Of a stretch of DNA of 64,000 bases, positions 42,462 to 51,293 are shown one piece after another. The notes beneath the pieces are model-generated. The model was not told where the DNA came from, made no database searches, and was given only the letters and a program-made list of their open reading frames with translations. Numbering within the stretch: the stretch's first letter is position 1; every line of letters begins with the position of its first letter. Made by a program: the position numbers and the translations under genes. This DNA is from Agromyces sp. S2-1-8 (GTDB lineage Bacteria > Actinomycetota > Actinomycetes > Actinomycetales > Microbacteriaceae), in assembly GCF_021129215.1 (NCBI RefSeq), contig NZ_JAJOLP010000001.1:3906001-3970000 (forward strand). Reading direction: 5' to 3'.

Positions 42462-43139
42462 TCAGAGCCGCCCGATGCCCGAGACGATGACGAACACGCC
42501 GATCACGACGAGGATCAGGCCCGTGATCGACCGGCTGTTCCGCGACATCCAGTCGCGCATGCTCGTGAGGCGGGGGGCGGTGCGCCGGGGCGCGACCTTC
42601 GCCGAGACGATGGGCACGGCGACGGTCGAGGCCCCGATGACGACGAAGCACGCGATCACCACGACCGACTCCACGGCCGTGAGCCCGGCGCCGCGGATGG
42701 AGAGCGCCGCCGCGACGACGAGCAGCAGGCTCTTCGGCCGGATGTTGAGCACCGCGCCGAGCGTGAACGCCTCGCCCGGGCCGAGCCGGCTGATGCGCCC
42801 GAGCCACTTCGGCGGCTGGTCGGCGGGCGTGCGCGGAGCGCGCAATCGTCCCACGATGGCGACGACGATGATGAGCGCGCCGACGATGATCTCGGCGATG
42901 CCGACGGCCTGCTCGGGCTCGCGCTGCGACCCCTGGCGCGGCAGCACCTGCGCGAGCGCCGTGCACCCGATGACGAGCGCGGTCATGCCGACGAGCCATC
43001 CCGCGAGGAACGGCCCGGCGACCCGGTCGCCGTTCGGCGACAGCAGGATGGAGAGCGTGACGAGGATCGGCACGGAGCTCGCCGCGACCGCGACCGCGAT
43101 CGGCACGACATGCGCGAATGCCTGAAGCGTTCCGCTCAT
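42462..43139 (-). CDS. GAP family membrane protein
   Basis: A 225-residue protein with six membrane helices matching the GAP family (related to mycobacterial Gap/Sap exporters of glycolipid surface molecules and to LysE-like folds). Blocks: PIAVAVAASSVPILVTLSIL, GPFLAGWLVGM, LGPGEAFTLGAVLNIRPKSL. A transport-accessory role in the membrane is likely; the substrate is unknown. It lies between the DUF7144 and arylsulfatase genes on the same strand. Confidence 0.85.
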   Translation of the reverse strand: MSGTLQAFAHVVPIAVAVAASSVPILVTLSILLSPNGDRVAGPFLAGWLVGMTALVIGCTALAQVLPRQGSQREPEQAVGIAEIIVGALIIVVAIVGRLRAPRTPADQPPKWLGRISRLGPGEAFTLGAVLNIRPKSLLLVVAAALSIRGAGLTAVESVVVIACFVVIGASTVAVPIVSAKVAPRRTAPRLTSMRDWMSRNSRSITGLILVVIGVFVIVSGIGRL

Positions 43140-43186
43140 GCCGCGCCGATCGCGGACTCGTCAGTTCTCTGCGTGTTCAGTGGGAC

Positions 43187-45541
43187 TCAAGCCTTCGCCG
43201 GCAGGTGGTACGCGACATGGACGCTGTCGATCGTACCGTCGAAGGCGAAGGGCATCTTGTCGAAGTACGCCCGCGAGACGGGTCCGCCGTACGCGCGGCC
43301 GATGTCGAGGCAGTCGTTCGCCGAGAACAGCAGCGGCGCGCTGACGGGCACCGTGCCCGAGCCGACCTCGGCGCCGTTCACCTTCAGCGAGACCGAGAGC
43401 GGTCCGCCGGGCCGGGGCTCGAGGTAGTCGGTCACGATCTCGATCGTCGCCTCGCCCGCCGCGAGCGGCTCGGCCGAGGCGATGATCGTGCGCTGCACCA
43501 GGAACAGGTTGTACTCGTAGTGCAGCACGCCGTCGACGAGGTAGGCCGTGAGCCCGCCGCCGGCGCCGCCGAGCTTGTAGAGCACGCCGTTCGCCTGCTC
43601 GGGCAGGTCGACCTGCATCGAGACCGTGTTCGGCTTGTTGCCGAGCGCCGGCGCGCAGAACTCGGGGATGCGGACGGTATCGCCCGACAGCTCCCACTCG
43701 GTGTAGGCCGGGCCGAGCCGGAACTCGGGGTGGTAGACCGGAACCCAGAGCCCGCCGCCGACCGGCAGCACTTCGTTCTTGGCCGCCTCGATCGCGAACA
43801 GCTCCTTCAACTGCGCGAGCTTCTCGGGATGCTCCGCGGCGAGGTCGCGCGCCTGGCTCCAGTCCTCGTCGAGGTGGTAGAGCTCCCACTTGTCGGCGTC
43901 GGGAGTCCAGGTCGCGATGCCGGGAGGCGCCCCGGGCACCCACGGCAGGCGCGGCCCCGTCGCAGACGCGATCCACCCGTCTGAGTAGATCGATCGGCTC
44001 GCCATGATCTCGAAGTACTGCACCCGGTGCCGTCCGTCGGCCGACGGGTCGTCGATCGCGTACGCGAAGCTCGTGCCGTCGATCGGGTCCTGCGGGATGC
44101 CGTTCACCATGTCGGGGTGCGAGATGCCGAGGATCTCGTAGATCGTCGGCACGACGTCGATGACGTGGTGGAACTGGGTGCGCGGCTCGGGGTCGTGCGC
44201 GATCCGGCCGGGCCACTGCACGAACATCGGGTTGCGGGTGCCGCCGAGGTGCGAGGCCATGAGCTTCATGCCCTGGTACGGCGTCGACCCCGCCCACGCC
44301 CACGCCGCGTGGTACTGGTTGTCGGTCGCAGGGGTGCCGAGCGCGTCGAGCCCGCCGAGCTCCTCGAGCGCGGCGATGTGCTGGTCGATCGTCGTGGGGA
44401 TCATGTTCTGCGCCAGCAGCTCGCTGATCGTGCCGTTCTGGCCCTCGCCCGACGACCCGTTGTCGCCCCAGATGTAGACGATGATCGTGTTGTCGAGGTA
44501 GCCGAGGCGCTCGATCTCGTCGATGAGGCGGCCGGCCTGCACGTCGGCGTGCTCGCCGAAGCCGGCGCACACCTCCATCAGGCGCGCCTGGAACGGCTTC
44601 TGGTGATCGGGGATGTCGTCCCAGCCCTGCAGGCTCTCGGGTCGCGGGGTGAGCTCGGCCGAGTCGGGGATCCAGCCGGACTCCTTGGCCCCGGCGAACG
44701 CCGTCTCGCGGTAGGCGTCCCAGCCGTCGTCGAACTTGCCCTTGTACTTGTCGGCCCACTCCTTCATGATGTGGTGCGGCCCGTGGATGGCGCCCGTCGC
44801 CCAGTACATGTAGAAGGGCTTGTCGGGCGCGTTCGCCTTGTGGTCGCGCAGCCAGTGCATCGCGTCGTCGGCGAGGTCCTCACTCAGGTGGTAGCCCTCT
44901 TCGGGCGACTTGGGCGGCAGCACGCCGGTCGTGTTGCGCACGAGGTTCGGTTCGTACTGGGATGCCTCCCCCGCGAGGAACCCGTAGAAGTACTCGAACC
45001 CGTAGCCGGTGGGCCAGCGGTCGTACGGACCGGCCGACGTGGTCTCTTCAGCCGGCGTGTTGTGCCACTTGCCCCAAGCGCCGGTCGAGTACCCGTAGTT
45101 GCGGAGGACCTCCGCCATCGTCGCACTCGACTTCGGGATGTGGCCCGAGTAGCCGTCCCAGTCGTTCGCGAGCTCGGCGATCTGACCGCTGCCGACCCGG
45201 TGGTGGTTGCGGCCCGTGAGCAACGACGCACGGGTGGGCGAGCACATCGCCGTCGTGTGGAACCGGTTGAACCCGATGCCGCCGGAACGGATGCGGTCGA
45301 GGGTCGGCGTCTCGACGACGCCGCCGAGCGGCTTGGGCAGAGCGGGCCCCGCGTCGTCGATGAGCACGACGAGGACGTTGGGCGCCTGCTCGCCGAGATG
45401 GCGCTCGGCGGGCAGCGGCGCGTACGTCGATTCGCCGAGCGTGCGTCCGGCGATGCTGCCGGACGCCTTCGGCGCGAAGGGCAGCGTGCGAGCCGGTGGG
45501 AGCTGTGCCCCGATCACGGAACGAGATGCGGTATCGGTCAT
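43187..45541 (-). CDS. Arylsulfatase (formylglycine-dependent)
   Basis: A 784-residue type I sulfatase. Asp62/Asp63 in VLLVVLIDDAG-like context (NVLVVLIDDAGPA) bind calcium. The maturation motif is CSPTRASLLTGR with Cys100, which must become formylglycine. Further metal and substrate blocks are YIWGDNGSSGEGQ and GKWHNTPAEE. The C-terminal 150 residues form a beta-sandwich (LPEQANGVLYKLGGAGGGL) common in large arylsulfatases. No export signal is visible, so it appears cytoplasmic. No formylglycine-generating enzyme is in this window. It sits within the DUF cluster with short gaps on both sides. Confidence 0.92.
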   Translation of the reverse strand: MTDTASRSVIGAQLPPARTLPFAPKASGSIAGRTLGESTYAPLPAERHLGEQAPNVLVVLIDDAGPALPKPLGGVVETPTLDRIRSGGIGFNRFHTTAMCSPTRASLLTGRNHHRVGSGQIAELANDWDGYSGHIPKSSATMAEVLRNYGYSTGAWGKWHNTPAEETTSAGPYDRWPTGYGFEYFYGFLAGEASQYEPNLVRNTTGVLPPKSPEEGYHLSEDLADDAMHWLRDHKANAPDKPFYMYWATGAIHGPHHIMKEWADKYKGKFDDGWDAYRETAFAGAKESGWIPDSAELTPRPESLQGWDDIPDHQKPFQARLMEVCAGFGEHADVQAGRLIDEIERLGYLDNTIIVYIWGDNGSSGEGQNGTISELLAQNMIPTTIDQHIAALEELGGLDALGTPATDNQYHAAWAWAGSTPYQGMKLMASHLGGTRNPMFVQWPGRIAHDPEPRTQFHHVIDVVPTIYEILGISHPDMVNGIPQDPIDGTSFAYAIDDPSADGRHRVQYFEIMASRSIYSDGWIASATGPRLPWVPGAPPGIATWTPDADKWELYHLDEDWSQARDLAAEHPEKLAQLKELFAIEAAKNEVLPVGGGLWVPVYHPEFRLGPAYTEWELSGDTVRIPEFCAPALGNKPNTVSMQVDLPEQANGVLYKLGGAGGGLTAYLVDGVLHYEYNLFLVQRTIIASAEPLAAGEATIEIVTDYLEPRPGGPLSVSLKVNGAEVGSGTVPVSAPLLFSANDCLDIGRAYGGPVSRAYFDKMPFAFDGTIDSVHVAYHLPAKA

Positions 45542-45565
45542 TTCAGCTTTCCTGTCTCTTCGTTC

Positions 45566-45904
45566 TCAGCCGAGCAGCTTGGCCTTGGCGGCCTCGAACT
45601 CGGCGTCGCTCAGCACGCCCTGCTCCTTGAGCGTCGCGAGCTGCTGCAGTTCGGCGACGACGTCGGTGCCGCCGGCCGCCGGTGCCGCGGCAGGCGCCGG
45701 GGCGGGCGGAGGCGGAGGCGGCGCCTGGTACATCGCGGCCTGCTGCTGCATCTCGTACTGCTGGGCCTCGTACTTCTCGTCGGCCTTGCGCTGCTGGTGC
45801 CGCATGACCCCGCCGCTCACGGCGGTCGCCGTTCCGGCGACGACCGCGGTGCGCGCGGCCATTCCGATCAGACCCGGTCGACCGAACCTTCTCAACAGTG
45901 GCAT
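45566..45904 (-). CDS. SHOCT domain protein
   Basis: A 112-residue protein with a short N-terminal hydrophobic stretch (GMAARTAVVAGTATAVSGGV), a Gln-rich then Pro/Ala-rich linker, and a C-terminal SHOCT motif: LQQLATLKEQGVLSDAEFEA followed by KAKLLG. SHOCT segments mediate oligomerisation. ATG 45904 is chosen; the frame stays open upstream without homology. It lies 24 bp before the sulfatase and 16 bp after the DUF6325 gene, all apparently in one operon. Confidence 0.85.
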   Translation of the reverse strand: MPLLRRFGRPGLIGMAARTAVVAGTATAVSGGVMRHQQRKADEKYEAQQYEMQQQAAMYQAPPPPPPAPAPAAAPAAGGTDVVAELQQLATLKEQGVLSDAEFEAAKAKLLG

Positions 45905-45920
45905 CGTCGTTTCTCCCCCT

Positions 45921-46343
45921 CTAGAGCGCGTCGCGCGCTTCCGCGACCACGGCATTGACCACCGGTGCGGGGATCCGCACCGAATCGACGACGACACCAC
46001 CGGCCGCGAGCAACCTGCTCGCGAGGTGCCTCGCCCAGACCAGTTCGACGACGAGCAGGAGCGCCGATGCGCCGACCGGAAGGCGGCCGCCGAGCTCGTT
46101 CACGTCGTCTTCGCCGACGAGGCCCTCGCCGGCCAGTTCGATCTCGCCGAACTCGATGCCCGTCTCGTCGAGCTCGAGGAACTCGATGCCGTCGGCCGTG
46201 CGCGCGACGTGCACGAGGTCGAGGAGCCGCACGGTACCGGCCTCGACGAGGTCGAGCACCGCCTCCACGACGCCCGCATCCGGCGCATCGCCGTCATATG
46301 CGGCGAGCACCAGCTCGACCGGTCCGAATTCGAGATCTTCCAT
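45921..46343 (-). CDS. DUF6325 family protein
   Basis: A 140-residue acidic protein: FGPVELVLAAYDGDAPDAGV, VEAGTVRLLDLVHVARTADG, and the helical end RLPVGASALLLVVELVWARH then LAAGGVVVDSVRIPAPVV. This resembles DUF6325, a small family often encoded next to SHOCT proteins; its function is unknown. It heads the operon toward the arylsulfatase. The 46438-46503 dyad cluster lies about 95 bp upstream and could control it and the divergent CMD-like gene. Confidence 0.75.
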   Translation of the reverse strand: MEDLEFGPVELVLAAYDGDAPDAGVVEAVLDLVEAGTVRLLDLVHVARTADGIEFLELDETGIEFGEIELAGEGLVGEDDVNELGGRLPVGASALLLVVELVWARHLASRLLAAGGVVVDSVRIPAPVVNAVVAEARDAL

Positions 46344-46437
46344 GGATCGCGCCCCCTCGGCAGTTCGGCTCGGAGCGCTTCGCTCCGGCGGTCGGGCACG
46401 CGGAACCGCACCCGCTCCCATCGTGCTGACGCCACCC

Positions 46438-46503
46438 ATCACCTGCATCACGCAGATCGTGTGATGACCACCCGCCGACGCGATCGCGTGATCTGCGTGA
46501 TGC
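46438..46503. promoter_or_regulatory. Cluster of ATCAC/GTGAT dyads in a divergent promoter
   Basis: A perfect 14-bp inverted repeat, GCATCACGCAGATC (46445-46458) and GATCTGCGTGATGC (46490-46503), spans two 19-bp dyads: ATCACGCAGATCGTGTGAT (46447-46465) and, inverted, ATCGCGTGATCTGCGTGAT (46483-46501). Their centres are 36 bp apart. An extra ATCAC is at 46438. The similar site at 42416 suggests a shared regulator. It sits in the 211-bp gap between the divergent DUF6325 and CMD-like genes. Confidence 0.65.
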
Positions 46504-46554
46504 GGGCGGAGCCGAATCGCGGTGTGATCGAAGGCATCGATTGGAGCACCCGCC

Positions 46555-46884
46555 ATGGACCACATCGAAGCGCTGCGCCGACTCGCCATCGCCGACGAGC
46601 GGCTCTCGAGCGAGGTCTTCGGCGAGCCCGACACCAGCTCGCTCACGGCGAAGTCGCTCGCGCTCTCGCGCCTCGGTGCCCTGGCGGGCGTGGGGGGCAC
46701 CGACGCCTCGTTCGCCGCAGTGGCCGACGCGGCCGTCCGGGCGGGGGCTTCGACGGCCGAGCTCGTGCACGTGGTCGTCGGCGTGGTCCCGATCGTCGGG
46801 GCGCCGCGAGCGGTCGCCGCCGCGCAGCACCTGGCGGTCGCGCTCGGGCTCGACCTCGAGACGTTCATCACGGGTGACGCGTGA
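46555..46884 (+). CDS. Carboxymuconolactone decarboxylase-like protein
   Basis: A 109-residue all-helical protein resembling the CMD/AhpD fold: SLALSRLGALAGVGG, AVRAGASTAELVHVVVGVVP and GAPRAVAAAQHLAVALGLD. The CxxC and catalytic His of AhpD are absent, so it is not a peroxidase-type AhpD; function is unknown. It is divergent from the DUF6325-SHOCT-sulfatase operon and shares its dyad-rich promoter region. It is convergent with the large LuxR gene, 22 bp away. Confidence 0.7.
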   Translation: MDHIEALRRLAIADERLSSEVFGEPDTSSLTAKSLALSRLGALAGVGGTDASFAAVADAAVRAGASTAELVHVVVGVVPIVGAPRAVAAAQHLAVALGLDLETFITGDA

Positions 46885-46906
46885 TCGTCGACCGCCGTCC
46901 CGACGC

Positions 46907-49183
46907 TCAACCGAGGAGGCCGAGTTCGCCGGCACGCTCGACGGCGGCGCCGCGCGTGGTGACCTGCAGCTTGCGGTAGATCGAGCCGACCTGCGAGCTC
47001 ACCGTGTTGCGCGAGACGAACAGCCGCTCGCCGATCTCGGCGATCGTGAGGTGCGTCTGCAGGTAGGGCAGCAGTCGCAGCTCGGCCGGCGTGAGCGGCG
47101 AGCTGCCGAGCACCTCGCGCGAATGCTCGAGCGAGGAGCGGAGCTCGTCGACGGCGTCGACCAGGGTGCCGAGGTCGGGTCTCGCGCGCAGCAGTTCGTC
47201 GATCTCGTGCAGCAGGTGGGCGGCCGTCGGGTTCCGGCCCAGGGCGGCGAATGACCGGGCGAGCTCGAGCCGCACCTTGACGGCGAACACCGGCATGACA
47301 TGCGTGCAGAGCCCGCGATCTCGCATGGCGCTCACGAGCAGGCGCTCGGCGGTCGCGAGGTCGCGCCGGCGGATCGCGATGCGGGCGCTGACCGCGAGCG
47401 CGAGCATCGTCGTCGCGTAGCCGTGCATGTTGCTGGACTCGATGACGTTCATCGCCCGGTCGGCATGGCCTGCGGCCTCATCGATCGCACCCCGATCGAA
47501 CGCCATGACGGCGAGCTCGGCTTCGCTCAGCAGGATCGTGTCGGCGTTGCCGAACAGTTCGGCCTGAGCCGTCGCCTGCTCGAAGGCGCGCTTCGCCCCG
47601 CCGTCATCGCCGGCGAGCTGCTTCGTCCAGCCGAACAGGTGCAGCGCCTGGTCGCGCCACAGGCTCGACGGCGACTCGGCGCCGAGCGCGTAGGCGGCGT
47701 CCTCGGTGGCCGAGGCGAGTCCCTCGCGCCACATGATGACCCGCACCATCGCCCGCGCCGAGTGGTATTGCGGAAGCCCGAACTCGGGCGGAGCGTCGTA
47801 CTCGATCGCGTCGAACATGCGCGCCCATCGATCGGCCTCGGCCGCCTGCCCCGCGAGGATGGCTCGGAGCCCTGCGTGCACGACGAGGGGAGGGAACGAG
47901 GCGATCGCCTCGTCGCCGAGCTCCTGCATCCAGCGCGTCAGGGCCGCGAGCTCGCCGGCCTGGTAGGCCGTGAGCCCGCGCTCGGCGACGAGCCGCACCG
48001 ACTGCGCGCGGTCACCGGCAGCGAGCAGGTGCTCGATGGCGAGGTGCACGTGATCGTGCTCCTCGCACCAGCGCGCGGCCCGACGATGCAGCTCGGTGTC
48101 GGCGCCGGGCTCGACTCGGTCGAGTTCCGCGAGCAGGAACTCCCGGAAGAGCTGGTGATAGCGGTACTCGCCGCGGCGGCGGTCGATCGGCACGAGGAAG
48201 AGTCCGCGTCGTTCGAGATCCCGTAGTCGCGCACGCGAGTCGTGGCGTTCGAGCACCGCGTCGCAGCATCCGGCCGAGAGGTGCTCGAGCAGGGCGGTGC
48301 GCCGCAGGAAGGACTGGTCGTCTGGCTCGAGCCCGGCGTAGCAGGCGCGGTACAGGTAGTCGGCGACGAAACGGTCGTCGCCGCCGACGTCGACCGGGTC
48401 GCCGCCGTCGCGGGCGACCAGCGCGGCGAGCGTGATGCCCGTCGGCCAGCCCTCGGTGTGCTCGACGAGCCGTCGGAGCTCGGCGTCGTCGGTGCCGGCG
48501 TCGAGCAGCTCGAAGACCTGGCGGGCGTCGTCGACGTCGAGCCGCAGGTGGTCGGCGCCGATCTCGACGATGTCACCGCCGAGCCGGAGCCGCGAGAGGA
48601 ACGGCGGAACGCGCCGGCTCGCCATCACGACCTGGGACCCCTCGGGCACGCGCGCGAGCGCGACCTCGAGCACGTCCTGGCAGTCCGGCGAGTCGGCCTC
48701 GTGCACGTCGTCCAGCACGAGGACGAACGGAACGCCGAGCCGCTCGATCGCCGAGGCGAGGAGCGGGGCCGCCCGGCCCAGCACTCCGGGACCGGTCATC
48801 GGCAGGGCGGCGACGCCCGCGATCCGCTCGTCGCCCGGCAGCGCATGGTCGAACGCCTCCGCCAGCACGTTGACGAGTGCCGCCGGGTCGTCGTCGAAAC
48901 GGTCGAGCGAGACCCAGACGAGCAGGCGCTCGTCGAGCTCGGCCCACTCGCGCAGCATCGTCGACTTCCCGTACCCCGCCGGGGCCACGAGGCTCACGAG
49001 CGCGGCCCGCGAGGTTCGCGCGCGCTCGATCAGTCGTCGACGGCTCACGGTGGCGCCGCGCGCTCTGGGCGGCGCGAACTTCCGCTCGTGCCCGTCTGGC
49101 ACGGACAGCCCGTCGATCGTCGGGATCGGGTCTGCACCCGATCCCGACGACGCGTCCCCCCGCACGGCCGTCATACCGTCCAT
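46907..49183 (-). CDS. Large LuxR-family regulator with ATPase domain (MalT/LAL-like)
   Basis: A 758-residue regulator. An N-terminal STAND-type ATPase has Walker A LVAPAGYGKSTML (near residue 70), VLVWVSLDRFDDDP-like (LLVWVSLDRFDDDPAAL) and VLVLDDVHE Walker B. TPR-like helices fill residues 330-690, and a C-terminal LuxR helix-turn-helix follows (LTIAEIGERLFVSRNTVSSQ then VGSIYRKLQV). MalT-like proteins integrate an inducer and ATP to activate operons. ATG 49183 is used. It is a good candidate to control the neighbouring DUF/sulfatase cluster or the divergent amine oxidase operon; no direct evidence. The 228-bp gap upstream shows no clear dyad. Confidence 0.85.
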   Translation of the reverse strand: MDGMTAVRGDASSGSGADPIPTIDGLSVPDGHERKFAPPRARGATVSRRRLIERARTSRAALVSLVAPAGYGKSTMLREWAELDERLLVWVSLDRFDDDPAALVNVLAEAFDHALPGDERIAGVAALPMTGPGVLGRAAPLLASAIERLGVPFVLVLDDVHEADSPDCQDVLEVALARVPEGSQVVMASRRVPPFLSRLRLGGDIVEIGADHLRLDVDDARQVFELLDAGTDDAELRRLVEHTEGWPTGITLAALVARDGGDPVDVGGDDRFVADYLYRACYAGLEPDDQSFLRRTALLEHLSAGCCDAVLERHDSRARLRDLERRGLFLVPIDRRRGEYRYHQLFREFLLAELDRVEPGADTELHRRAARWCEEHDHVHLAIEHLLAAGDRAQSVRLVAERGLTAYQAGELAALTRWMQELGDEAIASFPPLVVHAGLRAILAGQAAEADRWARMFDAIEYDAPPEFGLPQYHSARAMVRVIMWREGLASATEDAAYALGAESPSSLWRDQALHLFGWTKQLAGDDGGAKRAFEQATAQAELFGNADTILLSEAELAVMAFDRGAIDEAAGHADRAMNVIESSNMHGYATTMLALAVSARIAIRRRDLATAERLLVSAMRDRGLCTHVMPVFAVKVRLELARSFAALGRNPTAAHLLHEIDELLRARPDLGTLVDAVDELRSSLEHSREVLGSSPLTPAELRLLPYLQTHLTIAEIGERLFVSRNTVSSQVGSIYRKLQVTTRGAAVERAGELGLLG

Positions 49184-49411
49184 ATGGTGGAGTTTATTCA
49201 CGGATGAGGGATCCTCCGGCACGACATCTCGCACCAATCCGGGCCATGCCCCACGAACGGGGGGTACGTTCCAGGAGTGCGTTGCGACAGCGGCTGCAGC
49301 CGATCGGACAAGTCGTTCGGTCGCGAGCCCAGATCGCGACACCCGCCGCTGGCGACCTCGACCCGCCGCCGTCAGGATGGATGGCAACCAATCGCATCGG
49401 AGTGATACCCC

Positions 49412-50863
49412 GTGGGCACCACCGTCTTCGAACGACGCACCCCCCGTCCATCCGTCATCGAGCACTCGCTCGCCACCACCGATCACGCGGTGTTCTGGCG
49501 CGACGACCTGCCCGCAACCCTCACGCCGAACCGGCCGAAGCTCGCCGGCACGAAGGTCGCCGAGCTCGTCGTCGTCGGCGGCGGGTACACCGGCCTCTGG
49601 ACGGCGCTGCTCGCGAAGGAGCGCAACCCCGACGCGCGCGTCGTGCTCGTCGAGGCGAAGCGCATCGGCTGGGCGGCCTCCGGCCGCAACGGCGGCTTCT
49701 GCGAGGCGAGCCTCACGCACGGCGACGAGAACGGCAAGGCCCGCTGGCCGAAGGAGATGCACCTGCTCCACCGCCTCGGCATGGAGAACCTCGACGCCAT
49801 CGAGGCGAGCGAGGCGAAGTACGGCATGGACTTCCAGTTCGAGCGCACCGGGCAGCTCGCCCCCGCGATCGAGGAGCACCAGGTCGAGTGGCTGCGCGAG
49901 TGGGCCGACGAGGCGGCGTCGAACGGCGAGGCCGACGACGTCGTGTTCCTCGACGAGGCCGCGGTCCGGGCATCCGTCGATTCGCCGACCTATCTCGCCG
50001 GAGTCTGGGAGAAGCGCACCAACGCCATGGTGCACCCGGCGCGCCTCGCGGCCGAGCTCGCCCGTGCGGCCGAGGAACGCGGCGTCGAGATCTTCGAGGG
50101 CTCGCCCGTGCGCAGGCTCGAGACTCCCGGGTCGACGGGCGCGGTGAGCATCGTCACCGATGGCGGCCGCGTCGACGCGAAGCACGCGGTGCTCGCCACG
50201 AACGTCTTCCCGTCGCTCCTGAAGCGCAACCGGCTCATGACGGTGCCGGTGTACGACTACGTGCTCATGACCGAGCCGCTGTCGGCCGAGCAGCTCGCCT
50301 CGATCGGCTGGAACGACCGCCAGGGCATCGGCGACATGGCGAACCAGTTCCACTACTACCGCCTCTCGAAGGACAACCGGATCCTGTTCGGCGGCTACGA
50401 CGCGATCTACCACTACGGCCGCAAGGTGCGCGAGCAGTACGAGAACCGCCCCGAGACCTGGCAGAAGCTCGCGAGCCACTTCTTCACGACGTTCCCGCAG
50501 CTCGAGGGGCTGCGGTTCAGCCACCAGTGGGCCGGTGCGATCGACACCTCGACGCAGTTCACGGCGTTCTTCGGCACGGCGCGCGACGGCCGCGTCGCCT
50601 ACGCGCAGGGCTTCACGGGCCTCGGCGTCGGATCGACGCGGTTCGCCGGCGAGGTCATGCTCGACCTGCTCGAGGGGCGCGAGAACGAGCGCACCTCGCT
50701 CGAGATGGTGCGCAAGCGCCCCCTGCCCTTCCCGCCCGAGCCCGCAGCGGCGATGGGCATCAACGCCACGCGCTGGTCGCTCGACCGAGCCGACCACAAC
50801 CGCGGCAAGCGCAACGTGCTGCTGAAGACGCTCGACGCGCTCGGCCTGGGGTTCGACTCGTGA
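49412..50863 (+). CDS. FAD-dependent amine oxidoreductase (PuuB-like DAO family)
   Basis: A 483-residue flavoenzyme. The Rossmann motif is ELVVVGGGYTGLWTALLAKE (residues 51-70), followed by RIGWAASGRNGGF typical of PuuB and related oxidases. QFHYYRLSKDNRILFGGYDA and AYAQGFTGLGVGSTRFAGE complete the DAO fold. PuuB oxidises gamma-glutamylputrescine; related members act on other amines. Next to a cupin, a semialdehyde dehydrogenase and (in the wider window) a polyamine importer, amine oxidation to an aldehyde is the likely role. GTG 49412 follows GGAG at nine bases. Confidence 0.88.
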   Translation: MGTTVFERRTPRPSVIEHSLATTDHAVFWRDDLPATLTPNRPKLAGTKVAELVVVGGGYTGLWTALLAKERNPDARVVLVEAKRIGWAASGRNGGFCEASLTHGDENGKARWPKEMHLLHRLGMENLDAIEASEAKYGMDFQFERTGQLAPAIEEHQVEWLREWADEAASNGEADDVVFLDEAAVRASVDSPTYLAGVWEKRTNAMVHPARLAAELARAAEERGVEIFEGSPVRRLETPGSTGAVSIVTDGGRVDAKHAVLATNVFPSLLKRNRLMTVPVYDYVLMTEPLSAEQLASIGWNDRQGIGDMANQFHYYRLSKDNRILFGGYDAIYHYGRKVREQYENRPETWQKLASHFFTTFPQLEGLRFSHQWAGAIDTSTQFTAFFGTARDGRVAYAQGFTGLGVGSTRFAGEVMLDLLEGRENERTSLEMVRKRPLPFPPEPAAAMGINATRWSLDRADHNRGKRNVLLKTLDALGLGFDS

Positions 50864-51249
50864 GCGCCGACGGGCAGGGCGACGTGCTGCGGCTTCTCGC
50901 CGGTGCGGTGACGGATGCCGCGGGGCTGGCGCTCGAGCACGAGCCGGTGCCGGCCGACCAGGTCGTCGCGGGCAGCCCGACGACGGCGTACCTCCCCCTC
51001 GACGAGTCGGCGGTCGGCGAGATCGGCGTCTGGGAGATGTCGGTCGGCGCGATGCGCGACGTCGAGGTCGACGAGGTGTTCGTCGTGCTCGCGGGCGCCG
51101 CGACGGTCGAGTTCGAGCACGTGCCGTCGACGGGCCGCCCCGGCGACCCGATCGTGCTGGCGCCGGGAGCCGTCGTGCGACTCGAGGCCGGCATGAAGAC
51201 CATCTGGACGGTCCGCGAACCGCTCCGCAAGGTGTTCATCTCGCGCTGA
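50860..51249 (+). CDS. Cupin domain protein
   Basis: A 129-residue small beta-barrel protein. GEIGVWEMSVGAMRDVEVDE, FVVLAGAATVEFE and RLEAGMKTIWTVREPLRKVF match the DUF861/Cupin_3 type found beside amine oxidases. The usual metal His residues are largely replaced, so metal binding is doubtful. GTG 50860 overlaps the oxidase stop by four bases. It may bind a product or stabilise the oxidase. Confidence 0.82.
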   Translation: MSADGQGDVLRLLAGAVTDAAGLALEHEPVPADQVVAGSPTTAYLPLDESAVGEIGVWEMSVGAMRDVEVDEVFVVLAGAATVEFEHVPSTGRPGDPIVLAPGAVVRLEAGMKTIWTVREPLRKVFISR

Positions 51250-51293
51250 GGCGCGTTCTACGTTTCAGGATTCAGGTTTCAGGAGGAGCAGAC

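Noticed and set aside
46555-46884. AhpD-type peroxidase
   Set aside because: The CxxC motif and catalytic His are missing, so only the fold is shared.
49184-50797. Apparent 538-residue N-terminal extension of the LuxR regulator
   Set aside because: The extension is read antisense to the PuuB-like oxidase, which has clear FAD motifs. The regulator's natural start is at 49183.
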